Below are positions 12,850 to 26,600 of a DNA stretch of 64,000 nucleotides, piece by piece. Numbering within the stretch: position 1 is the stretch's first letter; the number at the start of each line of letters is the position of its first letter. The stretch spans positions 1,674,501 through 1,738,500 of the forward strand of contig JAWQEG010000077.1 in assembly GCA_033782935.1 (NCBI GenBank), given 5' to 3'. The translations under genes and the position numbers were made by a program. This stretch comes from Petrolisthes cinctipes (taxonomy: Eukaryota; Arthropoda; Malacostraca; Decapoda; Porcellanidae). The notes beneath the pieces are model-generated. The model saw only the letters and a program-made list of their open reading frames with translations. It ran no database searches and was not told where the DNA came from.

Positions 12850-14140
12850 GGGATATAAACTGGTACAAAAGATGTATGCACATATCGACTTTCGACACCT
12901 AAAATGTCGATTTTTAGCATGTTTTAAGCCTATATTTTAAAAACAGTCTAGCTCTGTGTAGACATGTACAGATCGCTTCTGGGACCCAAAAATATTGAAT
13001 TTTTGGTTGTTTTGAGCCTGAATTTAAGATATAAACGGGTACTGAAGATGCAGGTACATATCGACTTTTTGCACCTAAAATATTGATTTTGAGCTTGTTT
13101 TTGGTCTGTATCTTAAAAACATTCTAGTAAGGAGTAGGCATGTACAGATCGCTTCTGGGACCCAAAAATACCGAATTTTCGGGTGTTTTGAGCCTTATTT
13201 TGAGATATAAATGGATACTGAAGATGCATGCACATATCGACTTTTTGCACCTAATATATCTATTTTTAGCATGTTTTGGGTCTGTATCTTGAAAACATTC
13301 TAAGAAGGAGTAGGCATATACATATCGCTTCTGGGACACAAAAATATCTAATTTTCGGGTGTTTTGAGATTGAATTTGAGATATAAACTGGTACAGAAGA
13401 TGCATGCACATATCGACTTTGGGCCCCCAAAATATCGATTTTTAGTATGTTTTGGGCCAATATTTTGAAAATATTCTATCACTAAGTAAACATGTACAGA
13501 TAGCTTCTGGGACACAAAAAAATTAAATTTTCGGGTGTTTTGAGCCTGAATTTGGGATATAAACGGGTACAAAAGATGTATGCACATATCGACTTTGGAC
13601 ACCTAAAATATCGAATTTTAGCATGTTTTAAGCCTATATTTTGAAAACATTCTAGCACTGAGTAGATATGTACAGATCGCTTCTGGGATCCAAAAATATC
13701 GAATTTTCGGATGTTTTAGGCCTGAATTTGGGATTTAAAAGTGTACAGAACATGCATGCACATATCGACTTGGGATACATAAAATATCGAGTTTTAGCAT
13801 GTTTTGACTCTATATTTTGAAAACATTCTAGCACTGAGTAGGCATGTACAGATAACTTCTTGGACCCAAAAATATCAAATTTTCGGGTGTTTTGAGCCTG
13901 AATTTGATATGTAAACAGGTAATGAAGATGAATGCACATATCGACTTTGGGCACCTAAAATATCGATTTTGAGCATGTTTTGGGTCTGTATTGTGTAAAT
14001 ACTCTAACACGGAGTAGGCATGTACAGATCGCTTCAGGCACACAAAAATATCGGATTTTTGGGTGTTTTGAGCCTGAATTTGAGATATAAACGGGTACAG
14101 AAGATGAATGCACATATCGACTTTGGGCACCCAAAATGTC
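12850..14140 (+). repeat. Block repeated at 22.88-24.17 kb, offset 10,032 bp
   Basis: Matches 22,882-24,172 at an offset of exactly 57 monomers. Shared private features include aaaacagtctagct units (near 12,950 and 22,980), taccgaattttcggg with ttattttgagatataaatgg, cctaatatatctattttt, aaaaaaattaaatttt, cgaattttagcatg, and the gtgtaaatactc unit. The right copy runs straight into the 880-bp HOR, so 13.6-14.1 kb is a detached sister of the HOR's M5-M1-M2 monomers. Confidence 0.85.
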
Positions 14141-14549
14141 GATTTTTAGCATGTTTCGGGCCTGTATTTTGAAAATACTCTAAGACTGAGTAGGCATGTA
14201 CAGATCGCTTAAGGGACCCAAAAATATCGAATTTTCGGGTGTTTTGAGCCTGAATTTGAGATATAAACCTGTACAGAATACACATGCACATATCGAAAAT
14301 GGGCACCTAAAATATCGATTTTTAGCATGTTTTGGGCTTGAATTTTAAAAGTACTCTAACACGGAGTAGGCATACACAGATCGCTTCAGGGACCCAAAAA
14401 TATCGAATTTTCGGGTATTTTGAGCCTGAATTTGAGATATAAACGGGTACAGAAGATGCATGCACATATCGACTATGGGCAGCTAAAATATCGATTTTCA
14501 GCATGTTTTGGGCATGTATTTTGAAAATACTCAAACACGGAGTAGGCAT

Positions 14550-17180
14550 ATACAGATCGCTTCTGGGACACAAAAATATCGAATTTTTGGGTGTTTTGAG
14601 CCTGAATTTGAGATATAAACGGGTACAGAAGATTCATGCACATATCGACTTTGGGCACCTAAAATATTGATTTTTAGCATGTTCTGAGCCTCTATTTTGA
14701 AAACATTCTAGCACTGAGTAGGCATGTACAGATCGCTTCTGGGACCCAAAAATATTGAATTTTCGGGTGTTTTGAGCCTGAATTTGAGATATAACCGGGT
14801 ACAGAGAATGCATACACATATTGACTTTGTGCACCTAAAATATCAATTTTCAGCATGTTTTGGGCCTGTATTTTAAAAACACTCTAACACGGAGTATGCA
14901 GGTACAGATCGCTTCTGGGACACAAAAATCTCGAATTTTCAGAGTTTTGAGCCTGAATTTGAGATATAAACGGGTACAGAAGATGCATGCACATATCGAC
15001 TTTTTGCACCTAAAATATCGATTTTGAGCATGTTTTTGGTCTGTATCTTGAAAACATTCTAGCAAGAAGTAGGCATGTACAGATTGCTTCTGGGACCCAA
15101 AAATATCGAATTTTTGAGTGTTTTGAACCTGAATTTGGAATATAGACGTGTACAGAAAATGCATACCCATATTGACTTTGGGCAGCTAAAATATCGATTT
15201 ACTGCATGTTTTAGGCCTGTATTTTGAAAATACTCTAACACGGAGTATGCATGTACAGATGGCTTTTGGGACCCAAAAATATCGAATAATCGGGTGTTTT
15301 GAGTCTGAATTTGAGATATAAACGGGTACAGAAGATGCATGCACATATCGACTTTGGGCACCTAAAATATCGATTTTGAGCATGTTTTGGGCCTGTTTTT
15401 TGAAAATACTCTAACACGGTATAGACATGTACAAATCGCTTCTGGGACACAAAAATTTCGATTTTTTGGGTGTTTTGAACCTGAATTAGGGATATACACG
15501 GGTACAGAAGATGCATAAACATATTGAGTTTAGGCACCTAAAATATCGATTTTTAGCATGTTTTTGGCCTATATTTTAAAAACACTCTAACACGGAGTAT
15601 GCACGTACAGATCGCTTCTGGGACCCAAATAAATCGAATTTTCGGGGGTTTTGAGCCAGAATTTGGGATATAACCGGGTACAGAGGATGCATGCACATAT
15701 CGACTTTTTGCACCTAAAATATCGATTTTGAGCATGTTTTGGGTCTGTATCTTGAAAAAAATTCTAGCATAGAGTAGACATGTACAGATCGCTTCTGGGA
15801 CACAAAAATTTCGATTTTTTGGGTGTTTTGAACCTGAATTAGGGATATACACGGGTACAGAAGATGCATAAACATATTGACTTTAGGTACCTAAAATATC
15901 GATTTTCAGCATGTTTTTGGCCTATATTTTAAAAACACTCTAACACGGAGTATGCACGTACAGATCGCTTCTGGGACCCAAATAAATCGAATTTTCGGGG
16001 GTTTTGAGCCAGAATTTGGGATATAACCAGGTACAGAGGATGCATGCATATATCGACTTTTTGCACCTAAAATATCGATTTTGAGCATGTTTTGGGTCTG
16101 TATCTTGAGAAGCATTCTAGCAAGGAGTAGGCATGTACAGATCGCTTCTGGGACCAAAAAATATCGAATTTTCTGGTGTTTTGAACCTGAATTTGGGATA
16201 TAGGCGGGTACAGAAGATGCATACACATATTGACTTTGGGCACCTAAAATATAGATTTTTAGCATGTTTTGGGCCTGTATTTTGAAAATACTTTAACACG
16301 GAGTAGGCATGTACAGATCGCTTCTGGGACCCCAAAATATCGAATTTTCGGGTGTTTTGAGCCTGAATTTGAGATATAAATGGGTAATGAAGATGAATGC
16401 ATATATCGACTCTTTGAACCTAAAATATCGATTTTGAGCATGTTTTGGGTCTGTATTGTGTAAATACTCTAACACGGAGTAGGCATGTACAGATCGCTTT
16501 AGGCACACATAAATATCGGATTTTTGGGTGTTTTGAGCCTGAATTTGAGATATAAACGGGTACAGAAGATGCATGCAGATATCAACTTTCGGCACCCAAG
16601 ATATCGATATTTAACATGTTTTGGGCCTGTATTTTGAAAATACTCTAACACGGAATAGGCATGTACAGATTGCTTCTGGGGCCCAAAAACATCGAATTTT
16701 CGGGAATTTTGAGACTGAATTTGAGATATAATCGGGTACAGAAGATGCATGCACACATCGACTATGTGGATGTAAAATATCAATTTTCAGCATGTTTTGG
16801 GCATGTATTTTGAAAATACTCTAACACGGAGTAGGCATGTACAGATCGCTTCTGGCACCCAAAAATCTCGAATTTTCGGGTGTTTTGAGCCAGAATTTGA
16901 GATATAAACGGGTACAGAAGATGCATGCACATATCGACTTTGGGCACCTAAAATATCGATTTTTAGCATGTTTTGAGCCTATATTTTGAAAACATTCTAG
17001 CACTGAGTAGGCATGTACAGATCGCTTCTGGGACCCAAAAATATTGAATTTTCCGTCGTTTTGAGCCTGAATTTGAGATATAAACGGGTACTGAAGATGC
17101 ATGCAGATATCAACTTTTGGCACCCAAGATATCGATATTTAGCATGTTTTCGGCCTATATTTTGAAAATACTCTAACACA
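14550..17180 (+). repeat. Mosaic block with distant partner at 60.4-62.9 kb
   Basis: The order of marked units matches the right end of the window: ttttcagagttttg, ttttgagtgttttgaacc with gaatatagacgtg, cgatttactgcatg, cgaataatcggg, aaatttcgattttttggg, aaataaatcg with gggggttttgagccag, then gtgtaaatac with atcggatttttggg. The offset is 46,374 bp near 15.06 kb and 46,021 bp near 16.26 kb; the 353-bp difference is the dimer duplication at 15.54-16.25 kb. Part of it also matches 18.5-19.0 and 20.5-20.95 kb. Confidence 0.75.
15541..16250 (+). repeat. Tandem dimer duplication, offset 353 bp
   Basis: Two successive two-monomer units (2 x 176 + 1 bp) share cagcatgtttttggcc or its tagc version, gtatgcacgtacag, aaataaatcgaatttt, gggggttttgagccag, ataacc, gaggatgcatgca and ctttttgcacc. 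The distant partner near 61.9-62.3 kb has only one such dimer, so the duplication arose after the two blocks separated, or one dimer was lost there. Confidence 0.8.
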
Positions 17181-17569
17181 GACTAGGCATGTACAGATCG
17201 CATCTGGGACACAAAAATATCGAATTTTCGGGTGTTTTGAGCCTGAATTTGAGATATAAACGGGTACAGAAGATTCATGAATATATCGACTTTGGGCACC
17301 TCAAATATCGATTTTTAGCTTGTTTTGGGCCTATATTTTAAAAATATTCTATTACTGAGTATGCATGTACAGATCGCTTGTCTGATCCAAAAATATCGAA
17401 TTTTCTGGTGTTTTGAGCCTGAATTTGAGATATAAACGGGTACAGAAGATGCATGCACATATCGACTATGTGGAGCTAAAATATCGATTTTCAGCATGTT
17501 TTGGGCCTGAATTTTGAAAATACTCTAACACGGAGTAGGCATGTACAGATCGCTTCTGGGACCCAAAAA

Positions 17570-20500
17570 TCTCGAATTTTCGGGTGTTTTGAGTCTGAAT
17601 TTGAGATATAAACGGGTTCAGAAGATGCATGCACATATCGACTTTGGGCACCTAAATTATCGATTTTTAGTATGTTTTGAGCCTATATTTTGAAAACATT
17701 CTAGCACTGAGTAGGCATGTACAGATCGCTTCTGGGACATCAAAAAATTTAATTTTCCGTCAATTTGAGCCTGAATTTGAGATATAAACGGGTACTGAAG
17801 ATGCATGCAGATATCAACTTTCGGCACCCAAGATATCGATATTTAACATGTTTTGGACCTATATTTTGAAAATACTCTAACACAGAGTAGGCATGTACAG
17901 ATCGCTTCTGGGACCCAAAAATATCGATTTTTCGGGTGTTTTGAGCCTGAATTTGGGATATAAACGGGTACAGAAGATGCATACACATATTGACTTTGGG
18001 CACCTCAAATATCGATTTTCAGCATGTTTTGGGCCTGTATTTTGAAAATACTCTAACACGGAATAGGCATGTACAGATTGCTTCTGGGGCCCAAAAACAT
18101 CTTTTTTTCGGGAATTTTGAGACTGAATTTGAGATATAATCGAGTACAGAAGATGCATGCACACATCGACTATGTGGAGGTAAAATATCAATTTTCAGCA
18201 TGTTTTGGGCATGTATTTTGAAAATACTCTAACACGGAGTAGGCATGTACAGATCGCTTCTGGGACACAAAAATATCGAATTTTTGGGTGTTTTGAGCCT
18301 GAATTTGAGATATAAACCGGTACAGAAGATTCATGCACATATTGACTTCGGGCAACTAAAATATCGATTTTTAGCATGTTCTAAGCCTCTATTTTGAAAA
18401 CATTCTAGCACTGAGTAGGCATGTACAGATCGCTTCTGGGACCCAAAAATATTGAATTTTCGGGTGTTTTGAGCCTGAATTTGAGATATAACCGGGTACA
18501 GAGAATGCATACACATATTGACTTTGTGCACCTAAAATATCAATTTTCAGCATGTTTTGGGCCTGTATTTTAAAAACACTCTAACAAGGAGTATGCAGGT
18601 ACAGATCGCATCTGGGACACAAAAATATCGAATTTTCAGAGTTTTGAGATTGAATTTGAGATATAAACGGGTACAGAAGATGCATGCATATATTGACTTT
18701 TTGCACCTAAAATATCGATTTTGAGCATGTTTTTGGTCTGTATCTTGAAAACATTCTAGCACTGAGTAGGCATGTGCAGATTGCTTCTGGGACCCAAAAA
18801 TATCGAATTTTTGAGTGTTTTGAACCTGAATTTGGAATATAGACGTGTACAGAAGATGCATACACATATTGACTTTGGGCAGCTAAAATATCGATTTACT
18901 GCATGTTTTAGGCCTGTATTTTGAAAATACTCTAACACGGAGTATACATGTACAGATGGCTTTTGGGACCCAAAAATATCGAATAATCGGGTGTTTTGAG
19001 TCAGAATTTGAGATATAAACGGGTACAGAAGATGCATGCACATATCGACTTTGGGCACCTAAAATATCGATTTTGAGCACGTTTTGAGTCTGTATTGTGT
19101 AAATACTCTAACACAGAGTAGGCATGTACAGATCGCTTCTGGGACCCAAAAACATCGAATTTTCGGGTGTTTTGAGCCTTAATTTGGGATATAATCGGGT
19201 ACAGAAGATGCATGCACACATCGACTATGTGGAGGTAAAATATCAATTTTCAGCATGTTTTGGGCATGTATTTTGAAAATACTCTAACACGGAGTAGGCA
19301 TGTACAGATCGCTTCTGGCACCCAAAAATATCGAATTTTCGGGTGTTTTGAGCCTGAATTTGAGATATAAACGGGTACAGAAGATGCATGCACATATCGA
19401 CTTTGGGCACCTAAAATATAGATTTTTAGCATGTTTTGAGCCTATATTTTGAAAACATTCTAGCACTGAGTAGGCATGTACAGATCGCTTCTGGGGCCCA
19501 AAAATCTCGAATTTTCGGGTGTTTTGAATATTAATTTGAGATATAAACGGGTACAGAAGATACATGCACATATCGACTTTGGGCACCTAAATTATCGATT
19601 TTTAGCATGTTTTGAGCCTATATTTTGAAAACATTCTAGCACTGAGTAGGCATGTACAGATCGCTTCTGGCACATAACAAAATTGAATTTTCCGTCAATT
19701 TGAGCCTGAATTTGAGATATAAACGGGTACTGAAGATGCATGCAGATATCAACTTTCGGCACCCAAGATATCGATATTGAACATGTTTTGGACCTATATT
19801 TTGAAAATACTCTAACACAGAGTAGGCATGTACAGATTGCTTCTGGGACCCAAAAATATCGAATATTCGGGTGTTTTGAGCCTGAATTTGGGATATAAAC
19901 GGGTACAGAAGATTCATACACATATTGACTTTGGGCACCTCAAATATCGATTTTCAGCATGTTTTGGGCCTGTATTTTGAAAATACTCTAACACGGAATA
20001 GGCATGTACAGATTGCTTCTGGGGCACAAAAACATCTTTTTTTCGGGAATTTTGAGCCTGAATTTGAGATATAATCGAGTACAGAAGATGCATGCACACA
20101 TCGACTATGTGGAGGTAAAATATCAATTTTCAGCATGTTTTGGGCATGTATTTTGAAAATACTCTAACACGGAGTAGGCATGTACAGATCGCTTCTGGGA
20201 CACAAAAATATCGAATTTCTGGGTGTTTTGAGCCTGAATTTGAGATATAAACCGGTACAGAAGATTCATGCACATATTGACTTCGGGCAACTAAAATATC
20301 GATTTTTAGCATGTTCTAAGCCTCTATTTTGAAAACATTCTAGCACTGAGTAGGCATGTACAGATCGCTTCTGGGACCCAAAAATATTGAATTTTCGGGT
20401 GTTTTGAGCCTGAATTTGAGATATAACCGGGTACAGAGAATGCATACACATATTGACTTTGTGCACCTAAAATATCAATTTTCAGCATGTTTTGGGCCTG

Positions 20501-22100
20501 TATTTTAAAAACACTCTAACAAGGAGTATGCAGGTACAGATCGCATCTGGGACACAAAAATATCGAATTTTCAGAGTTTTGCGCCTGAATTTGAGATATA
20601 AACGGGTACAGAAGATGCATGCATATATTGACTTTTTGCACCTAAAATATCGATTTTGAGCATGTTTTTGGTCTGTATCTTGAAAACATTCTATCACTGA
20701 GTAGGCATGTGCAGATTGCTTCTGGGACCCAAAAATATCGAATTTTTGAGTGTTTTGAACCTGAATTTGGAATATAGACGTGTACAGAAGATGCATACAC
20801 ATATTGACTTTGGGCAGCTAAAATATCGATTTACTGCATGTTTTAGGCCTGTATTTTGAAAATACTCTAACACGGAGTATACATGTACAGATGGATTTTG
20901 GGACCCAAAAATATCGAATAATCGGGTGTTTTGAGTCAGAATTTGAGATATAAACGGGTACAGAAGATGCATGCACATATCGACTTTGGGCACCTAAAAT
21001 ATCGATTTTGAGCACGTTTTGGGTCTGTATTGTGTAAATACTCTAACACAGAGTAGGCATGTACAGATCGCTTCTGGGACCCAAAAACATCGAATTTTCG
21101 GGTGTTTTGAGCCTTAATTTGGGATATAATCGGGTACAGAAGATGCATGCACACATCGACTATGTGGAGGTAAAATATCAATTTTCAGCATGTTTTGGGC
21201 ATGTATTTTCAAAATACTCTAACACGGAGTAGGCATGTACAGATCGCTTCTGGCACCCAAAAATATCGAATTTTCGGGTGTTTTGAGCCTGAATTTGAGA
21301 TATAAACGGGTACAAAAGATGCATGCACATATCGACTTTGGGCACCTATAATATCGATTTTTAGCATGTTTTGAGCCTATATTTTGAAAACATTCTAGCA
21401 CTGAGTAGGCATGTACAGATCGCTTCTGGGACCCAAAAATCTCTAATTTTCGGGTGTTTTGAATATGAATTTGAGATATAAACGGGTACAGAAGATACAT
21501 TCACATATCGACGTTGGGCACCTAAATTATCGATTTTTAGCATGTTTTGAGCCTATATTTTGAAAACATTCTAGCACTGAGTAGGCATGTACAGATCGCT
21601 TCTGGGACATAACAAAATTGAATTTTCCGTCAATTTGAGCCTGAATTTGAGATATAAACGGGTACTGAAGATGCATGCAGATATCAACTTTCGGCACCCA
21701 AGATATCGATATTGAACATGTTTTGGACCTATATTTTGAAAATACTCTAACACAGAGTAGGCATGTACAGATCGCTTCTGGGACCCAAAAATATCGAATA
21801 TTCGGGTGTTTTGAGCCTGAATTTGGGATATAAACGGGTACAGAAGATTCATACACATATTGACTTTGGGCACCTCAAATATCGATTTTCAGCATGTTTT
21901 GGGCCTGTATTTTGAAAATACTCTAACACGGAATAGGCATTTACAGATTGCTTCTGGGGCACAAAAACATCGAATTTTCGGGAATTTTGAGCCTGAATTT
22001 GAGATATAATCGAGTACAGAAGATGCATGCACATATCGACTATGTGGAGGTAAAATATCAATTTTCAGCATGTTTTAAGCATGTATTTTGAAAATACTCT
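17570..22100 (+). repeat. 11-mer higher-order repeat, 1,935-bp period
   Basis: Two copies (about 17,570-19,505 and 19,505-21,440) and the first third of another (to about 22,100). The tccgt of the ccgtcaatttgag unit falls at 17,756, 19,691 and 21,626, exactly 1,935 bp apart. The period is 11 x 176 minus 1, and the missing base is explained by the shortened ttttcagagtttt unit. Markers in each full copy: aaaacatctttttttcggg (18,094 and 20,029), gcttctgggacac with a tttttgggtg or tttctgggtg sequel, ttgcgcc or ttgagat after cagagtttt, cgatttactgcatg, and cgaataatcggg. The partial copy has cgaatttt where the others have ctttttt. Confidence 0.9.
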
Positions 22101-23100
22101 AACACGGAGTAGGCATGTACAGATTGCTTCTGGCACCCAAAAATCTCGAATTTTCGGGTGTTTTGAGCCTGAATTTGAGATATAAACGGGTACAGAAGAT
22201 GCATGCACATATCGACTTTGGGCACCTAAAATATCGATTTTTATCATGTTTTGAGCCTATATTTTGAAAACATTCTAGCACTGAGTAGGCATGTACAGAT
22301 CGCTTCTGGGACCGAAAAATATTGAATTTTCCGTCGTTTTGAGCCTGAATTTGAGATATAAACGGGTACTGAAGATGCATGCAGATATCAACTTTTGGCA
22401 CCCAAGATATCGATATTTAGCATGTTTTCGGCCTATATTTTGAAAATACTCTAACACAGAGTAGGCATGTACAGATCGCTTCTGGAACCCAAAAATATCG
22501 AATTTTAGGGTGTTTTGAGCCTGAATTTAGGATATAAACGGGTACAGAAGATGCATGCACATATCGACTTTGGGCACCTAAAATATCGATTTTTAGCATG
22601 TTTTGAGCCTATATTTTGAAAACATTCTAGCACTGAGTAGGCATGTACAGATCGCTTCTGGGACCCAAAAATCTCGAATTTTCGGATATTTTGTGCCTGA
22701 ATTTGAGATATAAACGGGTACAGAAGATTCATGCACATATCGACTTTGGGCACCTAAAATATCGATTTTCAGTATGTTTTATGGCCTGTATTTTGAAAGT
22801 ACTCGTACACGGAGAAGACAAGTACAGATTACTTCTGGGTCCCAAAAATATCGAATTTTCGGGTGTTTTGAGCCTGAATTTGGGATATAAACTGGTACAA
22901 AAGATGTATGCACATATCGACTTTGGACACCTAAAATGTCGATTTTTAGCATGTTTTAAGCCTATATTTTAAAAACAGTCTAGCTATGAGTAGACATGTA
23001 CAGATCGCTTCTGGGACCCAAAAATATCGAATTTTTGGGTGTTTTGAGCCTGAATTTAAGATATAAACGGGTACTGATGATGCAGGTACATATCGACTTT
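22100..23100 (+). repeat. Linker block shared with 29.49-30.49 kb
   Basis: Matches 29,493-30,493 at an offset of 7,393 bp (42 x 176 + 1), and again inside the later copies of the 28.8-42 kb complex. Markers: the ccgtcgttttgag cassette, the cggatattttgtgcc unit, ttttatggcctg with actcgtacacggagaagac, and the aaaacagtctagctatg unit. At about 23,098 the partner changes: this copy continues as ttgtgcacctaaaatattgattt, the other as ttgggcacccaaaatgtcg. Confidence 0.85.
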
Positions 23101-23639
23101 GTGCACCTAAAATATTGATTTTTAGCTTGTTTTGGGTCTGTATCTTAAAAACATTCTAGTAAGGAGTAGGGATGTACAGATCGCTTCTGGGACCCAAAAA
23201 TACCGAATTTTCGGGTGTTTTGAGCCTTATTTTGAGATATAAATGGATACTGAAGATGCATGCACATATCGACTTTTTGCACCTAATATATCTATTTTTA
23301 GCATGTTTTGGGTCTGTATCTTGAAAACATTCTAAGAAGGAGTAGGCATAGACATATAGCTTCTGGGACACAAAAATATCTAATTTTCGGGTGTTTTGAG
23401 CATGAATTTGAGATATAAACGGGTACAGAAGATGTATGCACATATCGACTTTGGGCACCCAAAATATCGATTTTTAGTATGTTTTGTGCCAATATTTTGA
23501 AAATATTCTATCACTAATTAAGCATGTACAGATAGCTTCTGGGACACAAAAAAATTAAATTTTCAGGTGTTTTGAGCCTGAATTTGGGATATAAACGGGT
23601 ACAAAAGATGTATGCACATATCGACTTTGGACACCTAAA

Positions 23640-26600
23640 ATATCGAATTTTAGCATGTTTTTAGCCTATATTTTGAAAACATTCTAGCACTGAGTAGATA
23701 TGTACAGATTGCTTCTGGGATCCAAAAATATCGAATTTTCGGATGTTTTAAGCCTGAATTTGGGATTTAAAAGGGTACAGAACATGCATGCACATATCGA
23801 CTTGGGACACATAAAATATCGAGTTTTAGCATGTTTTGACTCTATATTTTGAAAACATTCTAGCACTGAGTAGGCATGTACAGATCACTTCTTGGACCCA
23901 AAAATATCGAATTTTCGGGTGTTTTGAGCCTGAATTTGATATGTAAACAGGTAATGAAGATGAATGCACATATCGACTCTTTGCACCTAAAATATCGATT
24001 TTGAGCATGTTTTGGGTCTGTATTGTGTAAATACTCTAACACGGAGTAGGCATGTACAGATCGCTTCAGGCACACAAAAATATCGGATTTTTGGGTGTTT
24101 TGAGCCTGAATTTGAGATATAAACGGGTACAGAAGATGCATGCACATATCGACTTTGTGCACCTTAAATATTGATTTTGAGCTTGTTTTGGGTCTGTATC
24201 TTAAAAACATTCTAGTAAGGAGTAGGCATGTACAGATCGATTCTGGGACCCAAAAATACCGAATTATCGGGTGTTTTGAGCATGAATTTGAGATATAAAC
24301 GGGTACAGAAGATGCATACACATATCGACTTAAAGCACCCAAAATATCGATTTTGAGCAAGTTTTGGGCCTGTATTTTTAAAATACTCTAACACGGAGTA
24401 GGCATGTACAGATCACTTTTGGGACCCAAAAATATCGAATAATCGGGTGTTTTGAGCCTGAATTTGGGATATAAACGGGTACAAAAGATGTATGCACTTA
24501 TCGACTTTGGACACCTAAAATATCGAATTTTAGCATGTTTTAAGCCTATATTTTGAAAAAATTCTAGCACTGAGTAGATATGTACAGATCGCTTCTGGTA
24601 TCCAAAAATATCGAATTTTCGGATGTTTTAAGCCTGAATTTGGGATTTAAAAGGGTACAGAACATGCATGCACATATCGACTTGGGACACATAAAATATC
24701 GAGTTTTAGCATGTTTTGACTCTATATTTTGAAAACATTCTAGCACTGAGTAGGCATGTACAGATCACTTCTTGGACCCAAAAATATCGAATTTTCGGGT
24801 GTTTTGAGCCTGAATTTGATATGTAAACAGGTAATGAAGATGAATGCACATATCGACTCTTTGCACCTAAAATATCGATTTTGAGCATGTTTTGGGTCTG
24901 TATTGTGTAAATACTCTAACACGGAGTAGGCATGTACAGATCGTTTCAGGCACACAAAAATATCGGACTTTTGGGTGTTTTGAGCCTGAATTTGAGATAT
25001 AAACGGGTACAGAAGATGCATGCACATATCGACTTTGTGCACCTAAAATATTGATTTTGAGCTTGTTTTGGGTCTGTATCTTAAAAACATTCTAGTAAGG
25101 AGTAGGCATGTACAGATCGATTCTGGGACCCAAAAATACCGAATTATCGGGTATTTTGAGCATGAATTTGAGATATAAACGGGTACAGAAGATGCATACA
25201 CATATCGACTTAAAGCACCCAAAATATCGATTTTGAGCAAGTTTTGGGCCTGTATTTTTAAAATACTCTAACACGGAGTAGGCATGTACAGATCACTTTT
25301 GGGACCCAAAAATATCGAATAATCGGGTGTTTTGAGCCTGAATTTGGGATATAAACGGGTACAAAAGATGTATGCACTTATCGACTTTGGACACCTAAAA
25401 TATCGAATTTTATCATGTTTTAAGCCTATATTTTGAAAACATTCTAGCACTGAGTAGATATGTACAGATCGCTTATGGGATCAAACAATATCTAATTTTC
25501 GGATGTTTTATGCCTGAATTTGGGATTTAAAAGGGTACAGAACATACATGCACATATCGACTTGGGACACATAAAATATCGAGTTTTAGCATGTTTTGAC
25601 TCTATATTTTGAAAACATTCTAGCACTGAGTAGGCATGTACAGATCACTTCTTGGACCCAAAAATATCGAATTTTCGGGTGTTTTGAGCCTGAATTTGAT
25701 ATGTAAACAGGTAATGAAGATGAATGCACATATCGACTCTTTGCACCTAAAATATCGATTTTGAGCATGTTTTGGGTCTGTATTGTGTAAATACTCTAAC
25801 ACGGAGTAGGCATGTACAGATCGTTTCAGGCACACAAAAATATCGGATTTTTGGGTGTTTTGAGCCTGAATTTGAGATATAAACGGGTACAGAAGATGCA
25901 TGCACATATCGACTTTGTGCACCTAAAATATTGATTTTGAGCTTGTTTTGGGTCTGTATCTTAAAAACATTCTAGTAAGGAGTAGGCATGTACAGATCGA
26001 TTCTGGGACCCAAAAATACCGAATTATCGGGTGTTTTGAGCATGAATTTGAGATATAAACGGGTACAGAAGATGCATACACATATCGACTTAAAGCACCC
26101 AAAATATCGATTTTGAGCAAGTTTTGGGCCTGTATTTTTAAAATACTCTAACACGGAGTAGGCATGTACAGATCACTTTTGGGACCCAAAAATATCGAAT
26201 AATCGGGTGTTTTGAGCCTGAATTTGGGATATAAACGGGTACAAAAGATGTATGCACTTATCGACTTTGGACACCTAAAATATCGAATTTTAGCATGTTT
26301 TAAGCCTATATTTTGAAAACATTCTAGCACTGAGTAGATATGTACAGATCGCTTCTGGTATCCAAAAATATCGAATTTTCGGATGTTTTAAGCCTGAATT
26401 TGGGATTTAAAAGGGTACAGAACATGCATGCACATATCGACTTGGGACACATAAAATATCGAGTTTTAGCATGTTTTGACTCTATATTTTGAAAACATTC
26501 TAGCACTGAGTAGGCATGTACAGATCACTTCTTGGACCCAAAAATATCGAATTTTCGGGTGTTTTGAGCCTGAATTTGATATGTAAACAGGTAATGAAGA

